DNA from: Thalassotalea sp. ND16A
GTDB taxonomy: Bacteria > Pseudomonadota > Gammaproteobacteria > Enterobacterales > Alteromonadaceae
DNA: 43,500 bases
Direction of reading: 5' to 3'
NCBI RefSeq assembly: GCF_000764205.1
Contig: NZ_JQDZ01000050.1
Span: 1 to 43,500, forward strand
A program made the translations under genes and the position numbers. A model generated the notes under the pieces. It was given only the letters and a program-made list of their open reading frames with translations, ran no database searches and was not told the DNA's origin. Below, piece after piece: positions 1 to 7,853 of the stretch; position 1 is the first letter of the stretch; each line of letters opens with the position of its first letter.

Positions 1-148
1 TTCTTTCTTAAAAAAGTTTGAAAATACCTTCATAGCGTTTGAGGTTTAGTTTTTTTGTTTTGTGGTGAAATTAATTTAACTAAATTTCAAACGCTTACAC
101 AAATATTTGTGGGGATACTTCAGGTTTTAACCTCGCAGGTTGGCAATT

Positions 149-277
149 GCTACGAGCGACTGGCCACGAGCTGCGAGCAGATCGCATTAGCTATAGAAGC
201 AGGTCTTGTCTTTATCAACGAAAAGTCCGGCATTCAATTAACTTAGAATATCCTGCCCGTAGCCCGTAGCCCGTAGC
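149..277. repeat. Heptamer-armed repeat, copy 1
   Basis: The left arm at 149-180 contains GCTACGAGC and a CACGAGC/GCGAGCAG variant. The right arm at 255-277 is three tandem CCCGTAG heptamers. The same pair of arms recurs at 13832-13899, 22616-22949 and 24194-24510 with different interiors. It lies just past the slyD stop codon. Apart from this repeat I see no gene in bases 1-279; a 9-bp inverted repeat (34-42 and 87-95) is the only other structure there. Confidence 0.6.
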
Positions 278-279
278 TA

Positions 280-768
280 TTAATGCTCGTGACCGCAGCC
301 ACCTTCAGTATGCACATGACCATGAGCAATTTCTTCTTCAGTGGCGTCACGAACCTCTAAAATTTCGACATCAAATTTTAAATCGATGCCGGCAAGAGGG
401 TGGTTACCATCAACGGTAATTTCATCATCTTCCATGCCAATGACAATCACGGTTTGCTCGCCTTCATCAGTTTGCGCGCGCAATTGCATGCCCACATCTA
501 AATCATCGATGCCTTGAAAAAATGATTTAGGCACGGTTTGCACAAAACCATCATGGCGTTGACCATAGGCATTATCGGCATCGACATCGACAATAAACTT
601 ATCGCCAACGGCTTTATCCACTAACTCCGACTCGAGACCCGGGATCAAAAAGCCAGTACCTTGAATGAAGGTCAGTGGCTGATGATCGTAAGAGCTGTCG
701 ATTAGGGTTTCTTCACTGTCCATTACGGCATAATGCATAACGACGACTTTATTGTTTGCAATTTTCAT
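280..768 (-). CDS. slyD: SlyD-type FKBP peptidyl-prolyl isomerase
   Basis: A cytoplasmic peptidyl-prolyl cis-trans isomerase and chaperone of the SlyD branch of FKBPs, also known in that family for binding nickel and zinc. The 162-residue protein begins in the FKBP fold, carries an insert-in-flap region around residues 70-125, and ends in a short metal-binding tail (HGHVHTEGGCGHEH) of four His, one Cys and two Glu. The segment preceding the tail (ATEEEIAHGHVH) matches the SlyD family closely. The tail is much shorter than in E. coli SlyD, so metal capacity is probably lower. An AGGAAA ribosome site lies upstream of the ATG. It sits 75 nt downstream of ygfZ on the same strand, so the two may be co-transcribed. 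Identification is confident; the metal role is known of the family, not shown here. Confidence 0.9.
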   Translation of the reverse strand: MKIANNKVVVMHYAVMDSEETLIDSSYDHQPLTFIQGTGFLIPGLESELVDKAVGDKFIVDVDADNAYGQRHDGFVQTVPKSFFQGIDDLDVGMQLRAQTDEGEQTVIVIGMEDDEITVDGNHPLAGIDLKFDVEILEVRDATEEEIAHGHVHTEGGCGHEH

Positions 769-822
769 AAAATTTCCTGAGTAAATCCAGATCTAATCTA
801 GAATAAGTTTAGCGCTGCGGCC

Positions 823-845
823 AGTTTTTGTTGACAACAAAAACT
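823..845. other. Perfect hairpin at the end of ygfZ
   Basis: AGTTTTTGTTG and CAACAAAAACT form a perfect 11-bp inverted repeat around a single central base, reaching into the ygfZ stop codon. There is no clean run of T after the stem on the minus strand, so it may be a weak terminator or a processing or stability hairpin between ygfZ and slyD. Confidence 0.5.
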
Positions 846-1836
846 ATGCGCCTTCAGCAAGAGAATAAGGTAATGACATTAAGTTAAACTTAATGCCGTT
901 TTGATGTTTAAGGCGTAAACTGGCATCCGCTTCGGTATCATTGGCCAGCACCGCTTGAATGTAAATGGTACCATCATCTGCTTCATAATGAGCAATAATA
1001 TCACCACCACGACGCCAGTTTTCACCGGCTTGTTTTTCTAACATTGAGCTATCATTAATCATCGCATCGGCTTGCCATTTTAACTCGCCTTCACTTTTTA
1101 GGGCATACAAGGCTTTTTTATTGCGACCTAAATACTTCATTCTTGCCACTGTTTCCTGACCTAAATAACAGCCTTTGCTAAAACTGATGCCATTAACAAG
1201 TTGCAAATTAAGCATTTGCGGTACGTATTCACCAACGCTTACGCTGTTCATATGAACAAAGCCAGATTGTATCTCAAGTAAGGTCCATACCTCGCTTGGA
1301 TAAATATCAACGGTCAGTTTTTTCGATAGTGCGTCAATATGCTCCCTTTTGGCAACAATTAAATAACGCTCAGTTGCTCCCCCAACATAGAGTACTGAGG
1401 CATCGTCGTTGGTGATTACCGGGTTAAATGAATCGGGCACCGCATTAAATTCTGCTTGAATAAATTCGCCACTGCTAGCGCCAACTAAAGCCAGATAACC
1501 CAGTTGTTCAGCCAGGGCTATATCGACTTTGGCAAACACACCAAATTTTTGTAACTCAGTCATCGATGCATTTAATGAAGCACTGCTTTGAATTAATAAG
1601 CGTTGCTCGTTTTGTTTGAGCAAACGAAATGCGGAAAACATCTTGCCTTTGGCATCACAATGGCTACCCACCAATAGTTTTTTTACCTCTAATTGCTCAA
1701 CATCACAGGTGAGTTGCCCTTGCAGGTAAGTATCTGCTTCAACACCACTAACGCTAATTGCACTGATAGAATCGACAATAATGGCAAAATTTTCGGGGAG
1801 CTGTTCGATATTTGGCTTTGCAGGTTGAATATTCAT
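844..1836 (-). CDS. ygfZ: YgfZ, folate-binding tRNA-modification/Fe-S protein
   Basis: A cytoplasmic folate-dependent protein of the GcvT-like fold, known to support Fe-S enzymes such as MiaB and hence tRNA modification. The 330-residue length fits the family. The signature K-G-C-Y-x-G-Q-E is present (KGCYLGQET, about residues 221-229), including the conserved cysteine. It is followed by the C-terminal beta-rich part. It is divergent from sdhE, the arrangement common in gammaproteobacteria, with slyD 75 nt downstream. Start chosen at the ATG giving MNIQPAKPN; no strong ribosome site is visible in front of it. Nothing is truncated. Confidence 0.92.
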   Translation of the reverse strand: MNIQPAKPNIEQLPENFAIIVDSISAISVSGVEADTYLQGQLTCDVEQLEVKKLLVGSHCDAKGKMFSAFRLLKQNEQRLLIQSSASLNASMTELQKFGVFAKVDIALAEQLGYLALVGASSGEFIQAEFNAVPDSFNPVITNDDASVLYVGGATERYLIVAKREHIDALSKKLTVDIYPSEVWTLLEIQSGFVHMNSVSVGEYVPQMLNLQLVNGISFSKGCYLGQETVARMKYLGRNKKALYALKSEGELKWQADAMINDSSMLEKQAGENWRRGGDIIAHYEADDGTIYIQAVLANDTEADASLRLKHQNGIKFNLMSLPYSLAEGA

Positions 1837-1867
1837 ATTATGCTACTATTTTAGTTAACCGCAACTC

Positions 1868-1886
1868 GGGATAATGAGTGCTTGAT
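1868..1886 (+). promoter_or_regulatory. 19-bp motif shared with the nadB upstream region
   Basis: TCGGGATAATGAGTGCTTG occurs here oriented toward sdhE, and again exactly at 4679-4697 on the opposite strand oriented toward nadB. Leaving out the 137-bp element at 1979-2115, the motif lies about 155 nt before sdhE. The other copy is about 149 nt before nadB. A shared promoter or operator is possible; function is unknown. Confidence 0.4.
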
Positions 1887-1978
1887 ATTATGTTAAATTA
1901 ATAAGGGCGAAGGTGATAAAAATCAAGGTTAATCGCCATTTGATTGCATTTATTGTTAACTTATCCTAGGGTGAATTG

Positions 1979-2115
1979 AGGGTCTGTTGAACTTTGCGGT
2001 ACAACTTTTGTTCAAACAGGCGAACTTTGAACAAGGCCTGGCGATTGAAGTTTGGTTGTTCCAAATAATTGAGCCTAAACGCTGCAAAAATGCACAGCAA
2101 AGACCAACAGACCCT
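1979..2115. mobile_element. MITE-like element with 11-bp terminal inverted repeats
   Basis: The left end AGGGTCTGTTG and right end CAACAGACCCT are perfect inverted repeats enclosing about 115 bp with no plausible gene. Size and structure fit a miniature inverted-repeat transposable element mobilised by a transposase elsewhere. I cannot see a clear target duplication. It lies between ygfZ and sdhE, in the sdhE leader. The rest of the 342-nt gap (1837-2178) holds the 19-bp motif at 1868 and an AT-rich stretch. Confidence 0.7.
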
Positions 2116-2137
2116 AGTCAGCACAATGATGAAAAGA

Positions 2138-2143
2138 TATAAT
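2138..2143 (+). promoter_or_regulatory. Possible -10 element for sdhE-ygfX
   Basis: A perfect TATAAT lies 36 nt before the sdhE start. The matching -35 position (about 2115-2120) falls on the right end of the MITE-like element and is a poor hexamer, so this promoter, if used, may depend on the insertion. Confidence 0.3.
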
Positions 2144-2178
2144 AATGGCAATTACCATTAATTTGATGCGGATAAGCA

Positions 2179-2430
2179 ATGACATTACACAATAACAAAG
2201 CAAGATTACGTTGGGCATGCCGTCGCGGGATGTTAGAGCTGGATGTATTGTTTATGCCATTTGTTGACGAAGCCTGGGACGGTTTAAACGAGCAACAAAA
2301 ACTCGACTTCGATCGATTACTCGCCGGTGATGACCCAGAATTATTTGCCTGGTTTATGGGACATGAGGAATGCAAGGATGAAGCACTCAACTCCATGGTA
2401 CAACTTATACTCAACCGAGTTAAAGTATAA
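2179..2430 (+). CDS. sdhE: SdhE, FAD assembly factor for succinate dehydrogenase
   Basis: A small cytoplasmic protein that promotes covalent flavinylation of SdhA (and FrdA). The 83 residues are typical of the family (formerly YgfY/CptB). The diagnostic RGxxE motif is present as R16-G-M-L-E20, followed by the helical body rich in Trp, Asp and Glu. It is divergent from ygfZ and overlaps ygfX downstream, the usual arrangement. The leader carries a MITE-like insertion (1979-2115), so its expression may differ from that in relatives. nadB, another flavoenzyme gene, lies just beyond ygfX. Identification is confident. Confidence 0.92.
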   Translation: MTLHNNKARLRWACRRGMLELDVLFMPFVDEAWDGLNEQQKLDFDRLLAGDDPELFAWFMGHEECKDEALNSMVQLILNRVKV

Positions 2431-2920
2431 CTTTCGGTTAACGCCATCAAAAATTGCCGCTCAGGTCCCGCGTTATCTTGCGGGGCTAATGTTTCTCATA
2501 TCCTGCCTGTTATTACTTAATTTTGGCTTATCTTTAAGCTATGCTCAAGTCTTCATACTATCAACGATTATTGCCGGGATCAGTTACCTGCTGGTTCAGA
2601 ACTTAGCGATTGCGCAACTTTTTTCTCTTGGTTTAGCGCATAGCCATTCAGAGTGCCGGGTCGAAAGTAAGTCGTTATTACTCTCACAAGAGGGGGGATT
2701 AACGCTTGGTGCTGATCAGCATTATCAGCTGTGCAGTGATAGTTTTGTCTTTCCTTTTGGTTGCGCTTTAGCATTGAGGAAGCGGTTACCACAAGCTGCG
2801 CAGATCCCCTTACAACCTCAATGCGATGAAAATTCATTGCGCCTATTTGTCTTTAAAGACTCGCTAAGTAGTGGTGATTATCGCCGCTTATGCCGAATTG
2901 TGCAGTACATTAAACATTAA
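2378..2920 (+). CDS. ygfX: YgfX-like inner-membrane protein
   Basis: Probable small membrane protein of the YgfX (CptA) type, usually encoded right after sdhE. The E. coli member has been proposed as a toxin-like partner affecting cell division. The protein has two hydrophobic segments close together (LAGLMFLISCLLLLNFGL, then a second around VFILSTIIAGISYLLV), followed by a cytoplasmic tail ending in DYRRLCRIVQYIKH, which matches the family's layout. I chose the ATG at 2378 because GAGGAA sits 7 nt before it; this overlaps sdhE by 53 nt in another frame. A start at 2327 gives 17 more residues but has less support. Sequence similarity to E. coli YgfX is weak, so the name rests on position and topology. 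Confidence 0.65.
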   Translation: MKHSTPWYNLYSTELKYNFRLTPSKIAAQVPRYLAGLMFLISCLLLLNFGLSLSYAQVFILSTIIAGISYLLVQNLAIAQLFSLGLAHSHSECRVESKSLLLSQEGGLTLGADQHYQLCSDSFVFPFGCALALRKRLPQAAQIPLQPQCDENSLRLFVFKDSLSSGDYRRLCRIVQYIKH

Positions 2921-2937
2921 ATTTAATGAGCAGACAT

Positions 2938-4530
2938 TTAACCGGGAGGAGCTAAAATGGTTGGGCGAGAATTCTCCGCCAGTTGTGGATAGTCCAAAGT
3001 GTAGTGTAACCCTCTGCTTTCTTTACGTTCCATCGCCGAAAGAATGATAAGTTCTGCCACTTGCACCAAATTACGCAGTTCCAGCAAATTATTGCTCACC
3101 CTGAAGTGACGATAATACTCTTGAATTTCGGCTTTCAATAATTCGACCCGGTGCAAGGCTCTTTCAAGGCGCTTGGTGGTGCGGACAATACCGACATAGT
3201 CCCACATAAACAACCGCAATTCGTGCCAGTTATGCTGAATAACCACTTCTTCATCAGAGTTTGAGACCCGGCTTTCATCCCAGGCTTTAATGGATTTAAT
3301 TGTCGCTTTAGAGTCCAGTCTACTGTTGATGTGCTCCGCAGCAGCTCTGGCAAATACCACACATTCCAATAACGAGTTACTGGCTAAGCGGTTAGCACCA
3401 TGTAGCCCGGTATATGAAACTTCACCAACGGCATAAAGGTTGGCAACGTCGGTTTGACCGTGTTTATTGATCATCACTCCGCCACAAGTGTAATGTGCGG
3501 CCGGCACTACCGGCAAAGGCTCTTTGGTCATATCAAAACCAAGGGCACTGGTTTTTTCAAATATCGTTGGAAAATGATGCTTAATGAAATCATCACTTTT
3601 ATGACTGATATCTAAAAACATGCAATCGGCACCCAGGCGTTTCATTTCATAATCAATCGCTCTTGCGACCACATCACGCGGTGCCAACTCAGCTCTTTGA
3701 TCAAATTCTGGCATGAAGCGGCTGCCGTTAGGTCGTCGTAAAATCGCACCTTCGCCACGCAGCGCTTCGGTTAGCAAAAACGTTCCGGCTTTCGGATGAA
3801 ACAGGCAGGTTGGATGAAATTGATTGAATTCCATGTTGGCCACTCGGCAGCCGGCACGCCATGCCATGGCAATCCCGTCGCCACTGGCAATATCGGGGTT
3901 TGAGGTATACTGATAAACTTTACTGGCACCGCCGGTTGCTAAAATGGTTTTTTGAGCATGAATGGCTTCCACTTTTTCACTGTTTCGGTTCCAAATATAG
4001 GCGCCGATACATTGCTTGGTCTCACTGTTGCCATCATTGATCAAGTCGACCGCATTGGAGCGTTCAAAGACCCGAATTCGGCTATGGCGTTTTACTTTTT
4101 CGGCAAGGGTCAGTTGAACGGTTTTGCCGGTTGCATCGGCAGAGTGTAAGATACGACGGTGGCTATGACCACCTTCTCGGGTAAGGTGATATTGAGTGCC
4201 CTTGCTGTTGTTATCGTCTTGATCAAAATCAACCCCTTGGGCGATTAACCACTGCATTGACGCTTTCGCATTTTCGGCAGTAAAATGAACCATGTCTTTA
4301 TCGCACAAACCATTACCTGCTATTAAGGTATCGTTGACATGGGCATCAATCGAGTCATTTTCATCAAATACTGCGGCGATACCACCTTGCGCATAGAAGG
4401 TGGAGCCTTCATTAATTGGACCTTTACTTAGCAAAATAACATCGGCTTGGTTTGCCAGTTTTAACGCGAGGGTTAATCCTGCAGCACCACTGCCAATAAT
4501 CAAAACGTCGCAGTTATGTTGTTGATTCAT
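2938..4530 (-). CDS. nadB: L-aspartate oxidase NadB
   Basis: A flavoenzyme that oxidises L-aspartate to iminoaspartate, the first step of de novo NAD synthesis; it feeds NadA. The 530-residue length is normal. The N-terminal FAD-binding GxGxxG is clear ([13 protein letters not shown], residues about 11-23), followed by the succinate-dehydrogenase-like [13 protein letters not shown] segment, a substrate-domain HPT/RGEGA region in the middle, and a C-terminal three-helix domain with conserved arginines. It is convergent with ygfX (17 nt gap) and divergent from rpoE, the standard gammaproteobacterial context. The upstream region carries the 19-bp motif also found before sdhE. No sign of damage. 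Confidence 0.96.
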   Translation of the reverse strand: MNQQHNCDVLIIGSGAAGLTLALKLANQADVILLSKGPINEGSTFYAQGGIAAVFDENDSIDAHVNDTLIAGNGLCDKDMVHFTAENAKASMQWLIAQGVDFDQDDNNSKGTQYHLTREGGHSHRRILHSADATGKTVQLTLAEKVKRHSRIRVFERSNAVDLINDGNSETKQCIGAYIWNRNSEKVEAIHAQKTILATGGASKVYQYTSNPDIASGDGIAMAWRAGCRVANMEFNQFHPTCLFHPKAGTFLLTEALRGEGAILRRPNGSRFMPEFDQRAELAPRDVVARAIDYEMKRLGADCMFLDISHKSDDFIKHHFPTIFEKTSALGFDMTKEPLPVVPAAHYTCGGVMINKHGQTDVANLYAVGEVSYTGLHGANRLASNSLLECVVFARAAAEHINSRLDSKATIKSIKAWDESRVSNSDEEVVIQHNWHELRLFMWDYVGIVRTTKRLERALHRVELLKAEIQEYYRHFRVSNNLLELRNLVQVAELIILSAMERKESRGLHYTLDYPQLAENSRPTILAPPG

Positions 4531-4921
4531 AAATCTTAGATCGAGTTGTTCTTGTTAATGATAGAATTTTAACTTACTTTATAGCGAATTAGCAAAAATA
4601 TAGAGTTATATACTATATTTAACCTAAATTAGGAGCATTGATTGAGGATAAATTCTCAACAGTATTTTAAACTAGTGGCAAGCACTCATTATCCCGAATT
4701 TAGGTAAATTAAACGATTTTTAATTATTTTTTACTTTTTTTCAAAGTTTTGCGAACTTTTTGCAAAACACTCAGTCCTAATTGATGTGTTTGCCAAGAGC
4801 TGAATAAAACTATGAATACCAAGTCCGATAGTAATCTGGTCATTGGACATAAAAAATATTGAGAACAGGTAGTTGTAGTATAACCAATAAATTATATTGG
4901 TTTTGAGGAGTAAAGGCTCGG
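4531..4921. promoter_or_regulatory. nadB-rpoE divergent regulatory region
   Basis: The 391-nt gap contains no gene. It holds the shared 19-bp motif on the minus strand (4679-4697, toward nadB), a sigma-E-like promoter toward rpoE (4753-4780), and an 8-bp-stem hairpin, AACCAATA/TATTGGTT (4882-4902), directly before the rpoE ribosome site. The remainder is AT-rich without recognisable signals. Confidence 0.55.
4753..4780 (+). promoter_or_regulatory. Sigma-E-type promoter for rpoE
   Basis: GAACTT at 4753-4758 and TCCTAA at 4775-4780 are separated by 16 bp, close to the sigma-E consensus (GGAACTT, 16-17 bp, TCTGA/TCnAA). rpoE is autoregulated by sigma-E in E. coli, so this placement is expected. 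Inferred from pattern only. Confidence 0.55.
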
Positions 4922-5500
4922 ATGAGCGAACAGAATGTAGACCAGATGTTGGTACAACAGGTACAAAGCGGCGATAAAAATGCATTTAATCTGTTGGTAA
5001 AGAAATATCAACAAAAGGTAATGAATCTGGTATCGCGCTATGTCAAGAATCAAGCGGACGTGGCAGATGTTACTCAAGAAGCATTTATTAAAGCCTATCG
5101 TGCTTTAGGAAATTTTCGCGGTGAGAGTGCATTTTATACCTGGTTATACCGAATTGCGGTAAATACCGCAAAAAATCATTTGATGGCAGGTTCGCGAAAA
5201 CCTCCAGGAAGTGATATCGACGTTGAAGACGCAGAATTTTACGATAGTGGAGATGCCCTCAGAGAGAATGCATCGCCAGAAAGGTTAATGTTAACCGATG
5301 AAATTCGTCAGTTGATATTTAAAACCATCGAACAGTTACCGGAAGAGTTGCGCACCGCAATTAACTTACGAGAACTGGATGGTTTAAGTTATGAAGAAAT
5401 AGCAAATGTAATGGATTGCCCGGTTGGTACCGTGCGTTCTCGAATTTTTAGAGCGCGAGATGCGGTAGACAAAAAAATTAAGCCTTTGCTGCAGAATTAG
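4922..5500 (+). CDS. rpoE: Sigma factor sigma-E (RpoE)
   Basis: ECF sigma factor controlling the envelope stress response. The 192 residues match E. coli RpoE in length and layout. Region 2 includes the YxWLYRIAVNTAKNHL segment (about residues 75-90), and region 4 carries the HTH around LSYEEIANVMDCPVGTVRSRIFRAR (with the region 2-4 linker between them). GAGGAG 11 nt before the ATG is a strong ribosome site. It heads the rpoE-rseA-rseB-rseC set, in which the anti-sigma system follows directly. A sigma-E-like promoter sits about 140 nt upstream, which suggests autoregulation. Certain identification. Confidence 0.97.
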   Translation: MSEQNVDQMLVQQVQSGDKNAFNLLVKKYQQKVMNLVSRYVKNQADVADVTQEAFIKAYRALGNFRGESAFYTWLYRIAVNTAKNHLMAGSRKPPGSDIDVEDAEFYDSGDALRENASPERLMLTDEIRQLIFKTIEQLPEELRTAINLRELDGLSYEEIANVMDCPVGTVRSRIFRARDAVDKKIKPLLQN

Positions 5501-5561
5501 TGGTTGTAGTTAATGTTAATCGAGCAAGCAATATTAAAAAACAGTGCGAGTGTGAGTATAT

Positions 5562-6164
5562 ATGAGTGAAAATAAGTTTGAAGCAATATCAGCCTTACTT
5601 GATGATAACAATGTCGAGCAATCATTGTTAAACGAAGTAAAGGATGATGATAAGCTCGGTGATACCTGGAATCGATACCATTTGATTGGTGACATTATGC
5701 GTGGTGACAGTGCTGATTTTATCAATACTGAACTTGCCAATGATATTGCCGTTGCTATTGCTGCCGAGCCTACGGTATTAGCGCCTGTTTCTCGTCCAAC
5801 TTTTACTCAGCGAGCGAAAGCAAAAGTGATCCAGCTATCTAAACCGGTTGGCCAATTTGCCATTGCCGCATCTGCTGCCGGGTTGATGGTATTAGGTGTA
5901 CAGCAAGCCAACGTTTCTGATGAAGGTCAAATCGTTCCTGCGCAAGTGTGGCAACCATTGCCAATGGGTGGTGTGGCAGATCCGGTAAGCTACAATTATT
6001 CAACCCAGAAAAATGTAGCAAACCCCAAACAAGCATATATTGAGCACCAACAAAGGTTGCAAGCCTTGTTATCTGATCATAACATGCAGATTAAACTTCA
6101 ATCTGACGTCGCGCATGAAAGCGATGATGGCATACCCGACCCGTTGAGTGAAAACCACGAATAA
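5562..6164 (+). CDS. rseA: Anti-sigma-E factor RseA
   Basis: A single-pass inner-membrane anti-sigma factor that holds RpoE at the membrane and is released by DegS/RseP proteolysis when outer-membrane proteins misfold. In this 200-residue protein the N-terminal cytoplasmic domain (MSENKFEAISALLDD to about residue 90) would bind sigma-E. A membrane segment spans about 97-113 (VGQFAIAASAAGLMVLG), and the C-terminal periplasmic part would bind RseB. A near-universal WNRYHLIGDIMRGD block is present. The stop codon abuts the rseB start. The family diverges fast; context makes the call secure. Confidence 0.94.
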   Translation: MSENKFEAISALLDDNNVEQSLLNEVKDDDKLGDTWNRYHLIGDIMRGDSADFINTELANDIAVAIAAEPTVLAPVSRPTFTQRAKAKVIQLSKPVGQFAIAASAAGLMVLGVQQANVSDEGQIVPAQVWQPLPMGGVADPVSYNYSTQKNVANPKQAYIEHQQRLQALLSDHNMQIKLQSDVAHESDDGIPDPLSENHE

Positions 6165-7187
6165 ATGAACTTTTTTAAACCTTTCCTGCTGCTGGCGCTT
6201 TTTTCAACGCCAGCATTTTCTCAAGATGAAGCTGAATCTGAACCTGCTGTTGCAACGCAACAGCCACCTCAAACCAAAGAGCAGGCGATAACTGCCGCTG
6301 AAACCGTAAAAGCACCAACCGCTTTACAATGGCTACAGCGGTTAACGCATTCAATGCGAACCCTTAATTTTGATACCTCTTTTGTGGTGGTGCGAAACAA
6401 TCGCGCCGAGCCCTACCGTTGGTTGCATGGTATTTCAGATGAGCAAGAACTTGAATTAATTACGCTGTTAAATGGGCCGCGCAAAGAAGCGATTCGTTTA
6501 GATGATACTGTCAGTTATTTTGAATCAGATAAGTCTCCTTACTCTGTACACAGCAATAGTATCAGAGCTCCGATCCCGGCAGCCTTATTCGGCGATATTG
6601 AAAAGCTGCAAGCGACCTATAATTTTATTGGTGTTGGGAAAAGCAGGATCTTAGGTCGACCAGCACAGTTGGTGCGACTGGAAAGTAAAGACAAGCAACG
6701 GTTTGGTTACTGGTTGTGGCTTGATATTGAAAGCGGATTGTTGTTAAAGGTCGCGGTGATTTCAAGAGCGGGCGAACTGTTAGAGCAAATTCAATTTACT
6801 CATCTGATGATCACTGAAAAATCCAATGAGTTATTGCAGCAACTGACCACCGCGGTTTTACCCGAACCATTATCAGGAAACAAGGCGGAAGTGAAACTAC
6901 CATGGCAAGTTAACTGGCTTCCGGCTGGATTTGAATTAATCAAAAGCAGCAAACGCAATATCCAAAAAGTAGATACTGAGGTGGAAACCTTGATGTTTAA
7001 TGATGGCCTGGTCGATGTTTCTGTCTATGTGCTGGCAAGTGATGAAGCGCCAAGAAAAGCAACGGTTAATCAAACCGGCGCAACTGTGTTATTATCGACG
7101 TTGCGCGATGGCTATGAGATCACCGTAGTCGGTAAAATACCAGCTAAAACGGCGAACACCATAGCGGAGTCAATAAGTTTTAACTAA
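6165..7187 (+). CDS. rseB: Periplasmic sigma-E regulator RseB
   Basis: A MucB/RseB-family periplasmic protein that binds RseA and shields it from DegS, and senses mislocalised lipopolysaccharide. The 340-residue protein opens with a signal peptide (MNFFKPFLLLALFSTPAFS, cleavage after about residue 19), followed by a short linker rich in Gln, Ala and Pro. The large lipoprotein-carrier-like domain then runs from about residue 55 to 230, and a smaller C-terminal domain from about 240 to 340. Its ATG begins at the base after the rseA stop codon, so translation is probably coupled. Identification from signal peptide, fold-typical sequence and operon position. Confidence 0.94.
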   Translation: MNFFKPFLLLALFSTPAFSQDEAESEPAVATQQPPQTKEQAITAAETVKAPTALQWLQRLTHSMRTLNFDTSFVVVRNNRAEPYRWLHGISDEQELELITLLNGPRKEAIRLDDTVSYFESDKSPYSVHSNSIRAPIPAALFGDIEKLQATYNFIGVGKSRILGRPAQLVRLESKDKQRFGYWLWLDIESGLLLKVAVISRAGELLEQIQFTHLMITEKSNELLQQLTTAVLPEPLSGNKAEVKLPWQVNWLPAGFELIKSSKRNIQKVDTEVETLMFNDGLVDVSVYVLASDEAPRKATVNQTGATVLLSTLRDGYEITVVGKIPAKTANTIAESISFN

Positions 7188-7260
7188 TTTGAATTCGAGT
7201 TAATGAGCCCGTTTACAATTTAGTCACGAAAATGCAGATAGAATTGGTATAAATAAGGTA

Positions 7261-7737
7261 ATGATTGAAGAAACCGCCACTGTTGTTGCCATTAATGGCA
7301 AGCAAGTAACCGTCACCAGTACCATTAAATCAACCTGTCATAGCTGCCATCAGCAAGATGATTGTGGCAGTGGCCAAATTGCCAAAGCCATTCCTCATAA
7401 GGCACTGACCACCACAATTACAGCCGGGCAAAACAATTTGCACATTGGTGATGAGGTGGTGATCGGCTTATCGGAAAAAAGTCTGTTAAACAGTGCCGTG
7501 CAAGTCTACTTATTACCGTTATTGATGATGATAGTGTTCGCCACTATTGGTCAGTTTTATCTGGTGGAACAGTTACAACTGCATGAGCTTATCGCTTTGG
7601 TGTTTGCTGTCGTGGGTGGTTATTTAGGTTTTGTGATTGCGCAAAAGCAGCAAAATAGTCGGCATAGCCAAGCCAGTTTACAACCTAAACTGCTGCGAAA
7701 ATGTGCCGATATTATCGCAACTGTCGAACTAAAATAA
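7261..7737 (+). CDS. rseC: RseC, SoxR-reducing/positive sigma-E regulator
   Basis: An inner-membrane protein of the RseC/MucC family, linked to sigma-E signalling and, in E. coli, to reduction of SoxR with the Rsx complex. The 158-residue protein has an N-terminal cytoplasmic part with a cysteine cluster (C26, C29, C35 in STCHSCHQQDDCGSG), then two membrane segments (about 83-103, VYLLPLLMMIVFATIGQFYL, and 110-127, ALVFAVVGGYLGFVIA) and a short C-terminal tail. It follows rseB after 73 nt. The Cys pattern C-x2-C-x5-C has three cysteines, so a fourth ligand would have to come from elsewhere if it binds a cluster. Confidence 0.93.
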   Translation: MIEETATVVAINGKQVTVTSTIKSTCHSCHQQDDCGSGQIAKAIPHKALTTTITAGQNNLHIGDEVVIGLSEKSLLNSAVQVYLLPLLMMIVFATIGQFYLVEQLQLHELIALVFAVVGGYLGFVIAQKQQNSRHSQASLQPKLLRKCADIIATVELK

Positions 7738-7853
7738 TCTCCTGTTACAGATTTAAAGCCTAAAGTCAGTGAAATAGATAGCTAGCTGCGGTTAAATTCG
7801 CTAAAATCACGCATAATCATTTTTGTATTTACGTATCTATTAAAAGCTCTTTT

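Noticed and set aside
55-246. Open frame of 63 codons on the plus strand
   Set aside because: It runs through the heptamer repeat arm, has no ribosome site, and its residues look like translated repeat sequence.
1966-2151. Open frame of 61 codons on the minus strand
   Set aside because: It lies almost wholly in the MITE-like element and has no family resemblance.
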